From Treponema sp. (GTDB taxonomy: Bacteria > Spirochaetota > Spirochaetia > Treponematales > Breznakiellaceae): a stretch of DNA of 5,156 bases. The notes under the pieces were generated by a model. The model saw only the letters and a program-made list of their open reading frames with translations, was not told the origin of the DNA and did no database searches. Positions 1 through 5,156 of this stretch are shown here, piece by piece. Position 1 is the stretch's first letter; each line of letters opens with the position of its first letter. The stretch lies in assembly GCA_031273405.1 (NCBI GenBank), contig JAISRW010000037.1, forward strand, positions 1-5,156. Direction: 5' to 3'. Position numbers and translations under genes: made by a program.

Positions 1-716
1 CCCTCGTAACCCTGGACATCCTCCGTCCCGCTGGAAAGGCCTTTGCTCTCCTCGGCGGCGGCCTGGAGAGAGGCGGAAACCTCGTCCAGCAGCCGCTGCT
101 TCCGCTCCGCTTCCAGCCGGGCGGCTTCCTCGGCCTGGATCCTCCGGCGTTCTTCGGCGGCAAATTCGTCCCGGATAAAGGCGATGAGCTTTTCAATCTG
201 GGGCCGTTTCGCGGAATGGGGCTCCAGGGCAAGATAGGATTCATAATCCGCAATGGCTTCCTTTAATTCCCCGGTCTTGATCAGCGTATTCGCCCGGTTA
301 AGGTAAGCCGACCCGTGGGCCGAATCCGCGTCTATGGCCTGGGAATAGTACTGCCGGGCGAAAGAAACGCTACCCTTGGCAAAGTAAGCGTTCCCCAGGT
401 TGAAGGCGACCCTGGCGGTCTCGATCCCGGCCCGGGGAAGGATCTTTCGGTATGCCGCGATGGCGTCGTCCAGGCGATCAAGCTGCTGGTAGGCTATGCC
501 AAGGTAAAGAAATGCCTGCACGTGGGCGGGGTCTTCCAAAGCGGCGGCTTCCAGAAATTCCAGGGCTTCCCCGGGCTTGTTCTGCATGAAGAGCTCTTCT
601 CCCCTGGCAAAGGCGTTCTGGGCTCCCAAGACGCCGGCGGACGCCAAAAAGAGAAGAGCCAGGGGAAAAATATAGAGAAAGTCCGATTTATACCTATTAT
701 ACCTATTCACTCTCAT
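1..716 (-). CDS. Secreted TPR-repeat protein with coiled coil (N-terminal part, runs off left edge)
   Basis: Reading the complement from an ATG at 716 gives 238 uninterrupted codons to the window edge, so the C-terminus is missing. Residues 1-10 are basic (MRVNRYNRYK), residues 13-29 are a hydrophobic core, and a type I signal peptidase site is plausible after LGA (about residue 32). There is no lipobox cysteine, so the product is probably periplasmic or secreted. About four TPR units follow, at roughly 34-64, 66-97, 102-133 and 136-167, with typical signatures such as FLYLGIAYQQLDRLDDAIAAY and AFNLGNAYFAKG. Residues 180-212 are rich in Glu, Arg and Ala and look like a coiled coil. TPR domains bind proteins, so a scaffold or envelope-assembly role is inferred; no partner is visible. 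An upstream ATG in another frame hits a stop at once, which supports the 716 start. The TPR call is firm; the specific function is unknown. Confidence 0.85.
   Translation of the reverse strand, partial: MRVNRYNRYKSDFLYIFPLALLFLASAGVLGAQNAFARGEELFMQNKPGEALEFLEAAALEDPAHVQAFLYLGIAYQQLDRLDDAIAAYRKILPRAGIETARVAFNLGNAYFAKGSVSFARQYYSQAIDADSAHGSAYLNRANTLIKTGELKEAIADYESYLALEPHSAKRPQIEKLIAFIRDEFAAEERRRIQAEEAARLEAERKQRLLDEVSASLQAAAEESKGLSSGTEDVQGYE
688..705. repeat. 9-bp perfect tandem duplication (TTATACCTA x2)
   Basis: Two adjacent copies of TTATACCTA occupy 688-696 and 697-705. They lie inside the start of the minus-strand TPR gene and encode a doubled Asn-Arg-Tyr in the basic n-region of its signal peptide. 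The unit keeps the frame, so it could expand or contract without breaking the protein. Confidence 0.8.
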
Positions 717-734
717 CCCTTCATCTTATATAAT
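706..734 (+). promoter_or_regulatory. Candidate sigma-70 promoter for the four-gene plus-strand cluster
   Basis: TTCACT (706-711) is followed after 17 bp by a perfect TATAAT (729-734), about 75 bp before the ATG at 811. A second perfect TATAAT lies at 743-748, with only a weak -35 (TTCATC, 720-725) at 17 bp. Either could drive the cluster. The -35 overlaps the start codon region of the divergent gene. This is a consensus match only; in an AT-rich gap some matches are expected by chance. Confidence 0.5.
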
Positions 735-746
735 TAAGATACTATA

Positions 747-774
747 ATTATCGGATGTTTTAAAGCTTTTCCAA
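747..774 (-). promoter_or_regulatory. Candidate sigma-70 promoter for the minus-strand TPR gene
   Basis: On the complement, TTGGAA (769-774) and GATAAT (747-752) are separated by 16 bp, matching the -35 and -10 consensus at 4 of 6 and 5 of 6 bases. The predicted transcript start near 740 would leave a leader of about 24 nt before the ATG at 716. The -10 overlaps the second plus-strand TATAAT (743-748), so the two promoters may compete. Confidence 0.45.
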
Positions 775-790
775 AACCCCATTTAATTCA

Positions 791-803
791 AGGAAGGAAC
801 AGG
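791..803 (+). promoter_or_regulatory. Ribosome binding site region for the ATG at 811
   Basis: AGGAAGG at 791-797 is a strong purine-rich match but lies 13 nt from the start codon. A weaker AGG at 801-803 is at 7 nt. No better in-frame start is nearby, so the ATG at 811 is retained. Confidence 0.5.
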
Positions 804-810
804 CAGCAAC

Positions 811-1794
811 ATGAACTTGATCGCCGTGATTATCATTATTCTCGCCACAGGAGTCGGTTTCCTTGCTGTCTTTTTGGTAAAGACCATAATCCTGCCCAGG
901 AGGGCCGCGGCCGCCGAAACGTATCTCAACAAAAACAAGAACCTCCAGGCCATCAAGGCGGGTAAGGCGGCGGTAGAAAAGGACCCCAAAGACACCGAGG
1001 CCCATTACTACCTGGGCAAGGCCCTGCTGGCGGAGAACCGCATTGAACAGGCCCTGCGGGAATTCAAGAGCGTGAGCCGCCTGGGCATCGAAGGCAAAAA
1101 CATCCCCGAGACCGAATTCCGCCAGACCATAGCCAAGCTCTATCTCCAGTGCAATGAAAGCGAAGAAGCCCTCAAGGAATATCTTCTCCTCATAAAGCTC
1201 AATCCCGAGAACCCCGAATACTTTTACTGGACAGGGAAGATCTTCAGCGACAGGAACCGGACGGATCTGGCGGAGCAATACCTGGGCAAGGCGGTTTCCC
1301 TCGACCCCAGGGAGGGGCGCTATCATTTTGCCCTGGGAGCGGCGCTTTATCAGAACAAAAAAAGCAGGGAGGCCGTTACGGCCCTCGAAAACGCCCTCAA
1401 GACAGACCTGTCAAACGGCCAGATTCATTATTACCTGGGCAAGATCCACAAGGACTCCAAAGATTATGCCGGGGCCGTTCCCTCCTTCGAGAAGGCGGCG
1501 CGGGACCAGGAATACCGCATCCGGGCCCTGGTAGAACTGGGAAGCTGTTACATGTCCCTCAAAATGGTAGATAAGGCTATTCCCGAACTGGAGCGGGCGG
1601 TCAACGCCGTCAAAGACGAAGCCGAGCCGGACAGCCTGTACGCAAGGTATTTTCTTGCCATGTGTTTTGAAAAAAAGCAGGAATATCCCAGGGCCATAGC
1701 CCAATGGGATAAAATTTATGCCCAGAAAAAGAATTTCCGGGATGTGGGAGAAAAATTGACCCAGTACCAGCAGTACCGGCAGGCAGCAGACTGA
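811..1794 (+). CDS. Membrane-anchored TPR-repeat protein
   Basis: This 327-residue protein begins with one long hydrophobic helix (residues 3-23) followed by Lys24 and Arg30-Arg31. The positive charges after the helix suggest that the rest faces the cytoplasm; this is inferred from the positive-inside rule. The remainder is almost entirely TPR-like helical hairpins, roughly at 33-62, 64-93, 103-135, 136-168, 170-202, 204-235, 237-268 and 276-308. Clear signatures include AHYYLGKALLAENRIEQALREF, IHYYLGKIHKDSKDYAGAVPSF and the DP/NP loops after helix B. No catalytic domain is seen. The likely role is a protein-binding scaffold at the inner membrane. It is the first gene of a tight cluster and ends 3 bp before the phosphoesterase, so it may tether or regulate the downstream products. 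The TPR fold and membrane anchor are well supported; the partner is unknown. Confidence 0.88.
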   Translation: MNLIAVIIIILATGVGFLAVFLVKTIILPRRAAAAETYLNKNKNLQAIKAGKAAVEKDPKDTEAHYYLGKALLAENRIEQALREFKSVSRLGIEGKNIPETEFRQTIAKLYLQCNESEEALKEYLLLIKLNPENPEYFYWTGKIFSDRNRTDLAEQYLGKAVSLDPREGRYHFALGAALYQNKKSREAVTALENALKTDLSNGQIHYYLGKIHKDSKDYAGAVPSFEKAARDQEYRIRALVELGSCYMSLKMVDKAIPELERAVNAVKDEAEPDSLYARYFLAMCFEKKQEYPRAIAQWDKIYAQKKNFRDVGEKLTQYQQYRQAAD

Positions 1795-1797
1795 AGT

Positions 1798-2565
1798 ATG
1801 AAAATTCTCTGCGTCTCCGATCAGATCGATCCCCTTGTCTACACCAACAGCATCAGGGACAGGTTTAAGGATGTGAATTTGATTCTGAGCGCCGGGGATC
1901 TGCCCATGGACTACCTTGATTTTATCATATCCAGCCTTAATAAACCGCTCCTTTATATTACGGGCAATCATTATACAAAAGCGCCCCGGGGCAGAAAAGC
2001 CGCCGCCATGGAGTTCGCTTCCCCGTTTGTCGAAACAGGAGAAAACGATTTTTGCGGCGCCGGGTACGTGGATTCCAGGGTCAGCTTTGAGGAAGGGCTT
2101 ATTGTGGCGGGCCTGGGGGGCTCCATGCGGTATAACCTGGGAGAAAACCAGTTTACCGACTTTCAGATGTACAGGCGGATTTTAAAGATGCTGCCGGGGC
2201 TCATCTTTAACCGGATTTTCAGGGGACGTTTTGTGGACATACTTTTGACCCATGCCTCTCCCCGGGGAATTCACGACAAAGAAGACAAATGCCACCAGGG
2301 TTTTAAAGCCTTCCTCTGGTTCATGCGGGTTTTTAAGCCCCGCTATCTTATCCACGGCCACATCCACCTTTACGACCTCTCCGAAGTCAGGGCCACCCAA
2401 TACTATAAAACCCTGGTGATAAACGCCTTTAACCATTATGTCATCGATACCGAAATCCCGGCCTTTCATTCAACCCTATCTCCAACCCTAGCTTCGGCCG
2501 CGTCTCCAACCTTATCGTCGGCCCTTCCTCGGGCGGCGGAAAAAAAGACGGAGAGCGGCGCGTGA
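1798..2565 (+). CDS. Calcineurin-like metallophosphoesterase with variant motif I
   Basis: This 255-residue protein has the ordered metal motifs of the calcineurin-like phosphoesterase family: SD at residues 7-8, GD at 33-34, GNH at 56-58, TH at 151-152 and GHIH at 187-190. Such enzymes hydrolyse phosphomono- or diesters at a two-metal centre. The usual Asp-x-His of motif I is Asp8-Gln-Ile here, so one normal metal ligand is missing, and GNH is followed by Tyr rather than the common Asp or Glu. The fold core ends near residue 215 (INAFNHYVID). Residues about 223-255 form a Ser/Thr/Ala/Pro-rich, probably disordered tail coded by an imperfect DNA repeat. There is no signal peptide, so it is probably cytosolic. 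The start lies 3 bp after the previous stop with only a weak Shine-Dalgarno, which suggests translational coupling. The family call is firm; the substrate (nucleic acid, nucleotide or phosphoprotein) is not readable. Confidence 0.88.
   Translation: MKILCVSDQIDPLVYTNSIRDRFKDVNLILSAGDLPMDYLDFIISSLNKPLLYITGNHYTKAPRGRKAAAMEFASPFVETGENDFCGAGYVDSRVSFEEGLIVAGLGGSMRYNLGENQFTDFQMYRRILKMLPGLIFNRIFRGRFVDILLTHASPRGIHDKEDKCHQGFKAFLWFMRVFKPRYLIHGHIHLYDLSEVRATQYYKTLVINAFNHYVIDTEIPAFHSTLSPTLASAASPTLSSALPRAAEKKTESGA
2479..2526. repeat. Imperfect 24-bp tandem repeat in the 3' end of the phosphoesterase gene
   Basis: Two 24-bp units (2479-2502 and 2503-2526) both begin TCTCCAACC and share TCGGCC near the end. 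A partial related stretch (TCAACCCTA) precedes them. They encode similar SPTLASAA / SPTLSSAL segments in the low-complexity C-terminal tail, consistent with slippage growth of the tail. Confidence 0.65.
2550..2555 (+). promoter_or_regulatory. Ribosome binding site supporting the GTG start at 2562
   Basis: GGAGAG ends 6 nt before GTG at 2562. This spacing favours the GTG over the in-frame ATG at 2592, which has no good purine tract upstream. The GTG overlaps the previous stop as GTGA. Confidence 0.6.
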
Positions 2566-3509
2566 CAGACCGGACAAACGAGGCGCACGCCATGAGAGGC
2601 GCCGACGATTTGCAGGCTTCCCAGGATTTTAACAAGGCCCGGAACAGGGCTATCCTCTCGCGGATACAGAATTTTATGAACACCGAAAAGGACAGCCTGC
2701 TTTCGTTTTATGATGTAAAAAAGATTTTGAAGCCCAAGAGCGAAGTGTACCAGGGGATGAGAACAGTCCCCATAAAACTCATCGTAGGAAGCGAGGGCCG
2801 TTACCGGGATTTTAACAAATACTTCCTGCCCCGCTCCGAATTCCTCCGGGCCCGGTGGGAACGGGTGGACAAGGCCCAGATCCGCGACATCCCCCTCCCC
2901 GCCATCGAGCTCTACGAGATCGGCGGCGCCTATTTTGTCAGGGACGGAAACCACCGGGTTTCGGTAGCCCGGGCCCAGGGCGTGGCGGAGATCGACGCCG
3001 AAGTAACCAGCCTTACCACAGCAATCACCATAACCCCTTCCATGACCGCCGAGGAGCTTAAAGAGGCGGTTGTCGATTACGAAAAGAAGCTTTTTTACGA
3101 AAAAAGCCGGTTCGGGGAGCTTACCGGGGACAACAGCCTTGTTTTTACCCAGCCCGGACGGTACGATGAAATTTACAATCATATCATGGTACACAAATAT
3201 TACCTTAACCAGAACCGGGACGAAGAAATCCCTTTCCCGGAGGCCCTGATTTCATGGTACAAAAACGTCTACAGCCCCATAGTGAAGATCATCAACGACG
3301 ACATGCTCTGCCTTAATTTCCCCGGCAGGACCCCCGGGGATCTGTATGTCTGGATTGTGTCCCACTGGGATTTTCTCAAGAAAAAAAACGGCCTCGCCTT
3401 TTCCGTTTCCGCCGCGGCCAGGGATTTCGCCGTCCGCTACGGGCAAAAGAAAGGGAAGTTTTTCCGCTTTGCCGCCTTCTGCCTGGAAAAAATCTTTAAA
3501 AGACGGTAG
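2562..3509 (+). CDS. ParB/Srx-fold protein of the DUF4032-like type
   Basis: This 315-residue protein starts at GTG, overlapping the phosphoesterase stop by 4 bp (GTGA). An N-terminal helical stretch (about 15-60) leads into the recognisable core at 67-148: TVPIKLIVGSEGRYRDF, then FLPRSEFLRARW, then PLPAIELYEIGGAYFVRDGN and HRVSVARAQG. The DGNHR box at 128-132 is the hallmark of ParB/sulfiredoxin-fold proteins, a superfamily that includes ParB CTPases and nucleotide-using kinases, and the surrounding spacing is what I recall for DUF4032 proteins. Residues about 190-275 form a second conserved-looking helical region (WYKNVYSPI, PGDLYVWIVSHWDFL). The C-terminus is very basic (KKGKFFRF to IFKRR). 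No helix-turn-helix is evident, so a chromosome-partitioning ParB role is unlikely. Nucleotide binding is inferred from the fold. The domain call is good; the function is unknown. Confidence 0.8.
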   Translation: MTDRTNEAHAMRGADDLQASQDFNKARNRAILSRIQNFMNTEKDSLLSFYDVKKILKPKSEVYQGMRTVPIKLIVGSEGRYRDFNKYFLPRSEFLRARWERVDKAQIRDIPLPAIELYEIGGAYFVRDGNHRVSVARAQGVAEIDAEVTSLTTAITITPSMTAEELKEAVVDYEKKLFYEKSRFGELTGDNSLVFTQPGRYDEIYNHIMVHKYYLNQNRDEEIPFPEALISWYKNVYSPIVKIINDDMLCLNFPGRTPGDLYVWIVSHWDFLKKKNGLAFSVSAAARDFAVRYGQKKGKFFRFAAFCLEKIFKRR

Positions 3510-3510
3510 G
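3505..3510 (+). promoter_or_regulatory. Ribosome binding site for the GTG start at 3515
   Basis: GGTAGG, which contains the stop codon of the preceding gene, lies 4 nt before GTG at 3515. The spacing is short. The alternative ATG at 3530 has no purine tract at a suitable distance, so the GTG is preferred, though not strongly. Confidence 0.45.
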
Positions 3511-3514
3511 CTTT

Positions 3515-4414
3515 GTGATCGACACGTATATGACCGGCCTCCCCTGGGGAAGATTTAGAAAATTCATCACCCCCGAGGCGGACAGGTTCGGCCTTTTAAA
3601 AGAGCTCCTGGAAGAAACAAAGCTTGATTTTAAAGTAGTCACCCTTTCGGGAAACCGGTATTTCTTTATCGCCCCTCCGCTGCCGGGAGAAACGTTTCTC
3701 CGACGCCGGCTTACCGTCCTGGTGGCCCACTACGACAGGGTTCCGGGGAGCCCCGGCGCCAACGACAACGGCGCCGGCGTATTCCTCCTCGTCCAGACAG
3801 CCCTGAAGCTTCAGGCCGAAAAAGTTTTCAACTGGCTTATCGTCTTTACCGACAAGGAAGAACTGGAAAGCGGCGAAAGCGTACTGAACCAGGGCGCCTA
3901 TGCCCTGGCTTCGGGCTTCAGGGACGCGGGGCTGGAGGACCCCCGCATCTATAGCTTTGACGCCTGCGGGACCGGGGACACCCTGGTCATCTCAACCACC
4001 GCGGAACTACTTCTTAAAAGGAAGGATCCAAACCCGGAAAAGAAAAAAATCCGCCGGTCCATTCGGGAACTCCGGGAAAAAGCCCTTGAGATCGCCAGAA
4101 ACCTCGGCATGGAGAAGGTCCTCCTGGCCCCGACGCCCTTCTCCGACGACGCCGGCTTTTTCCGGGCCGGCATGGCCGCCCAGACCATCACCATGCTGCC
4201 CTCGGATGAGTGCGGGCCCCTGGTGTCGGCGCTCCGGAAGAACCCCCTCTTCGCGGACGCCCTGGTAAACCGGGAGCTTCAGAACGCCCACGACAGGCGG
4301 CTCATCCCCGAAACATGGCGCCGCCTCAACGGCCCCGGCGACAGCTTCCTGCGGCTCACCCCCCAGCATTTTCGTATCGTCACCCGCTTTGCCGAAGCCC
4401 TCTGCAAGCCGTAA
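3515..4414 (+). CDS. M28-family-like zinc aminopeptidase, cytosolic
   Basis: This 299-residue protein carries the co-catalytic zinc site of M28 peptidases in the expected order. LVAHYD (His72, Asp74) is followed by SPGANDNGAG with the bridging Asp84, DKEE with a Glu pair at 115-116 (general base and ligand), FDACGTGD with Asp149, FSDDAGF with Asp211-Asp212 where many members have Ser-Asp-His, and a late His259 in NAHDRR. All the usual ligand positions seem filled, so an active enzyme is likely; family members remove N-terminal residues from peptides or act on related amides. A charged helical insert (about 165-200) separates the Asp149 and SDD motifs. Unlike many M28 enzymes there is no signal peptide, so it should act in the cytosol. 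It starts 5 bp after the ParB-like gene and is the last gene of the cluster. A GTG start at 3515 is chosen; an ATG at 3530 is possible. The substrate is unknown. Confidence 0.85.
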   Translation: MIDTYMTGLPWGRFRKFITPEADRFGLLKELLEETKLDFKVVTLSGNRYFFIAPPLPGETFLRRRLTVLVAHYDRVPGSPGANDNGAGVFLLVQTALKLQAEKVFNWLIVFTDKEELESGESVLNQGAYALASGFRDAGLEDPRIYSFDACGTGDTLVISTTAELLLKRKDPNPEKKKIRRSIRELREKALEIARNLGMEKVLLAPTPFSDDAGFFRAGMAAQTITMLPSDECGPLVSALRKNPLFADALVNRELQNAHDRRLIPETWRRLNGPGDSFLRLTPQHFRIVTRFAEALCKP

Positions 4415-4439
4415 GAAGCCTTCCAGGGCGTCACACATA

Positions 4440-4455
4440 CTTCGATTGAACGAAG
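4440..4455. other. Small inverted repeat after the peptidase gene
   Basis: CTTCG and CGAAG flank a 6-nt loop 26 bp after the peptidase stop. No T-tract follows on the plus strand, so it is a weak candidate for transcript 3' end processing rather than a classic terminator. Confidence 0.3.
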
Positions 4456-4476
4456 GATTGAGGGATACAAACAAAA

Positions 4477-4514
4477 GGGCCCCCGTATCCATATGGGAGG
4501 GGAACAGGGGGCCC
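4477..4514 (-). terminator. GC-rich hairpin, candidate minus-strand terminator
   Basis: GGGCCCCC (4477-4484) and GGGGGCCC (4507-4514) are a perfect 8-bp inverted repeat with a 22-nt loop. On the minus strand the second arm is followed by TTTTGTTTGT, the expected T-rich tail; on the plus strand A's follow. It would therefore stop transcription coming from the transposase side before it reads antisense into the peptidase gene. The loop is longer than usual, which lowers certainty. Confidence 0.5.
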
Positions 4515-4518
4515 AAAA

Positions 4519-4538
4519 ATCCGGCCATTCACCCGGAT
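4519..4538. other. 6-bp inverted repeat in the intergenic region
   Basis: ATCCGG (4519-4524) and CCGGAT (4533-4538) flank an 8-nt loop directly beside the larger GC-rich hairpin. No T-tract is present. It could extend local RNA structure or be chance in GC-rich DNA. Confidence 0.3.
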
Positions 4539-4564
4539 GTCAAGGATAAATAACCGCCCTATCG

Positions 4565-4590
4565 TAGATGTTGGCTACAGTCCAACACTA
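4565..4590. other. Bulged hairpin, possible mobile-element end
   Basis: TAG-A-TGTTGG (4565-4574) pairs with CCAACA-CTA (4582-4590) around a 7-nt loop, giving nine base pairs with one bulged A. It sits about 80 bp beyond the transposase stop, where an insertion-sequence end is expected, but the partner end is outside the window. No T-tract follows on either strand. Confidence 0.35.
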
Positions 4591-4670
4591 ACAGATCCCA
4601 AAAGAAAAAGCAAGAGGCCGCGTTGCAGCACAGCAATTCAAAGTATGAGTCCCCTCCGAAAACCGACGGT

Positions 4671-5156
4671 TCAAACGGCTGACAGTGAAGCGCCGGACAG
4701 AAAACGGAGGAGTACCAAAAGAGCATCCCCAGTCCCGGCCCCTATCCCTCCTGCCCGCGCCGCTATCCGGCGGAAGTTTACCCATAAGCACCGTGAAATT
4801 GCCCATATCTTGTGCTTCGCAAGCCCGCGGTAGCGGCTTTTGTCCGCACGGTAGTGATAGCCCAACTGGAATATCGCCGCCTCCACATTGTTCCGTATGT
4901 TTTTCTCTTCTTTCGGCAGCGTTTCCACTCTTTTACGTATCAGGCTCGTTTCAATATCTTCTTCCGTAAAATATATCGCCCTTTGCTCCCCGTCCTTTAT
5001 CCGCCACCTCCCGGACCCCTCCGGTCTTGCGGGTTTCACCGGGACCGCCGGTATATCCTCGCCGGTTTCCTTGTTCCTGACTTTCAGCCTGCCCTGCCCG
5101 TCCTTTTCCAAATCATACTTTGACGGTTTGCCCCGCATCCCGCCGGACACTAAATC
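4671..5156 (-). CDS. DDE-type transposase, C-terminal part (runs off right edge)
   Basis: The complement is open from the right edge to a TGA at 4671-4673, about 161 codons. A GTG at 5150 exists, but the frame continues past it to the edge, so the true start lies outside. The visible protein has a basic, Gly-rich stretch (GGMRGKPSKYDLE), then YFTEEDIETSLIRKR, then the block NIRNNVEAAIFQLGYHY with KSRYRGLAKHKIWAISRC and LWVNFRRI. I recognise this as the C-terminal end of a DDE transposase; the Glu in NNVEA (codon at about 4881-4883) is the likely third catalytic acid, followed by a Tyr/Arg/Lys-rich helix. The tail after NFRRI is Gly/Ala/Leu-rich and less typical, so the extreme C-terminus could be altered. 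The insertion-sequence family cannot be fixed from this fragment; IS1182-like or an ungrouped family are options. Confidence 0.75.
   Translation of the reverse strand, partial: DLVSGGMRGKPSKYDLEKDGQGRLKVRNKETGEDIPAVPVKPARPEGSGRWRIKDGEQRAIYFTEEDIETSLIRKRVETLPKEEKNIRNNVEAAIFQLGYHYRADKSRYRGLAKHKIWAISRCLWVNFRRIAARAGGIGAGTGDALLVLLRFLSGASLSAV

Larger units (their letters stand above)
4565..5156 (-). mobile_element. Partial insertion sequence or remnant (left boundary uncertain)
   Basis: The transposase C-terminus implies an insertion sequence whose transposase-distal end lies between the peptidase stop (4414) and 4671. The hairpin at 4565-4590 is used as a provisional boundary because element ends often lie within about 100 bp of the transposase stop. 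Neither a terminal inverted-repeat pair nor a target duplication can be confirmed, as the other end is outside the window. Confidence 0.4.

Noticed and set aside
315..737. 140-codon plus-strand open frame
   Set aside because: It is antisense to the minus-strand TPR gene, whose signal peptide, TPR motifs and coiled coil are clear. The plus-strand product has no recognisable motif.
2479..2526. CRISPR-like array
   Set aside because: Only two imperfect adjacent units without spacers, inside a coding region and in frame.
2466..3194. 242-codon minus-strand open frame
   Set aside because: It runs antisense across the phosphoesterase and ParB-like genes, both of which have family motifs. Long antisense frames are expected in GC-rich coding DNA.
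4477..4514. Plus-strand terminator for the four-gene cluster
   Set aside because: The hairpin is followed by A's rather than T's on the plus strand; the T-rich tail is only on the minus strand.
4007..4528. 173-codon minus-strand open frame
   Set aside because: It is antisense to the peptidase's catalytic motifs, and its 5' end lies in the hairpin region without a convincing ribosome site.
4537..4833. 98-codon plus-strand open frame beginning after the peptidase
   Set aside because: Its composition (Arg, Pro, Ser-rich) is typical of a shadow frame, it lacks a good ribosome site, and most of it is antisense to the transposase.

Overview
The window looks like a bacterial chromosome segment of moderately high GC, with AT-rich sequence confined to one intergenic gap. 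The protein styles (membrane-anchored and secreted TPR proteins, a compact metallophosphoesterase, a DUF4032/ParB-like protein and a cytosolic M28-like peptidase) suggest a spirochaete, perhaps a gut Treponema relative. This assignment rests on recalled family resemblance only; no taxonomic marker gene is present.

Layout. Positions 1-716 hold the 5' part of a minus-strand gene for a secreted TPR protein with a charged coiled coil; it runs off the left edge. An AT-rich divergent promoter region (about 706-810) separates it from a tightly packed plus-strand cluster of four genes: a membrane-anchored TPR protein (811-1794), a calcineurin-like metallophosphoesterase with a variant first metal motif (1798-2565), a ParB/DUF4032-like protein (2562-3509) and an M28-type zinc aminopeptidase-like protein (3515-4414). 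Junctions are 3 bp, a 4-bp GTGA overlap, and 5 bp, so the four genes are very probably one transcript. Positions 4415-4670 are non-coding and contain several hairpins, one of which is a plausible minus-strand terminator. From 4671 to the right edge lies the C-terminal part of a minus-strand DDE-type transposase, so the right side is a mobile element or a remnant.

How the genes might work together. A cytoplasm-facing TPR scaffold, a phosphoesterase, a ParB/Srx-fold protein and a peptidase translated from one message suggest a shared pathway. No substrate can be read from the sequence. The cluster is the most interesting part of the window. It is a candidate uncharacterised system, not a demonstrated one.
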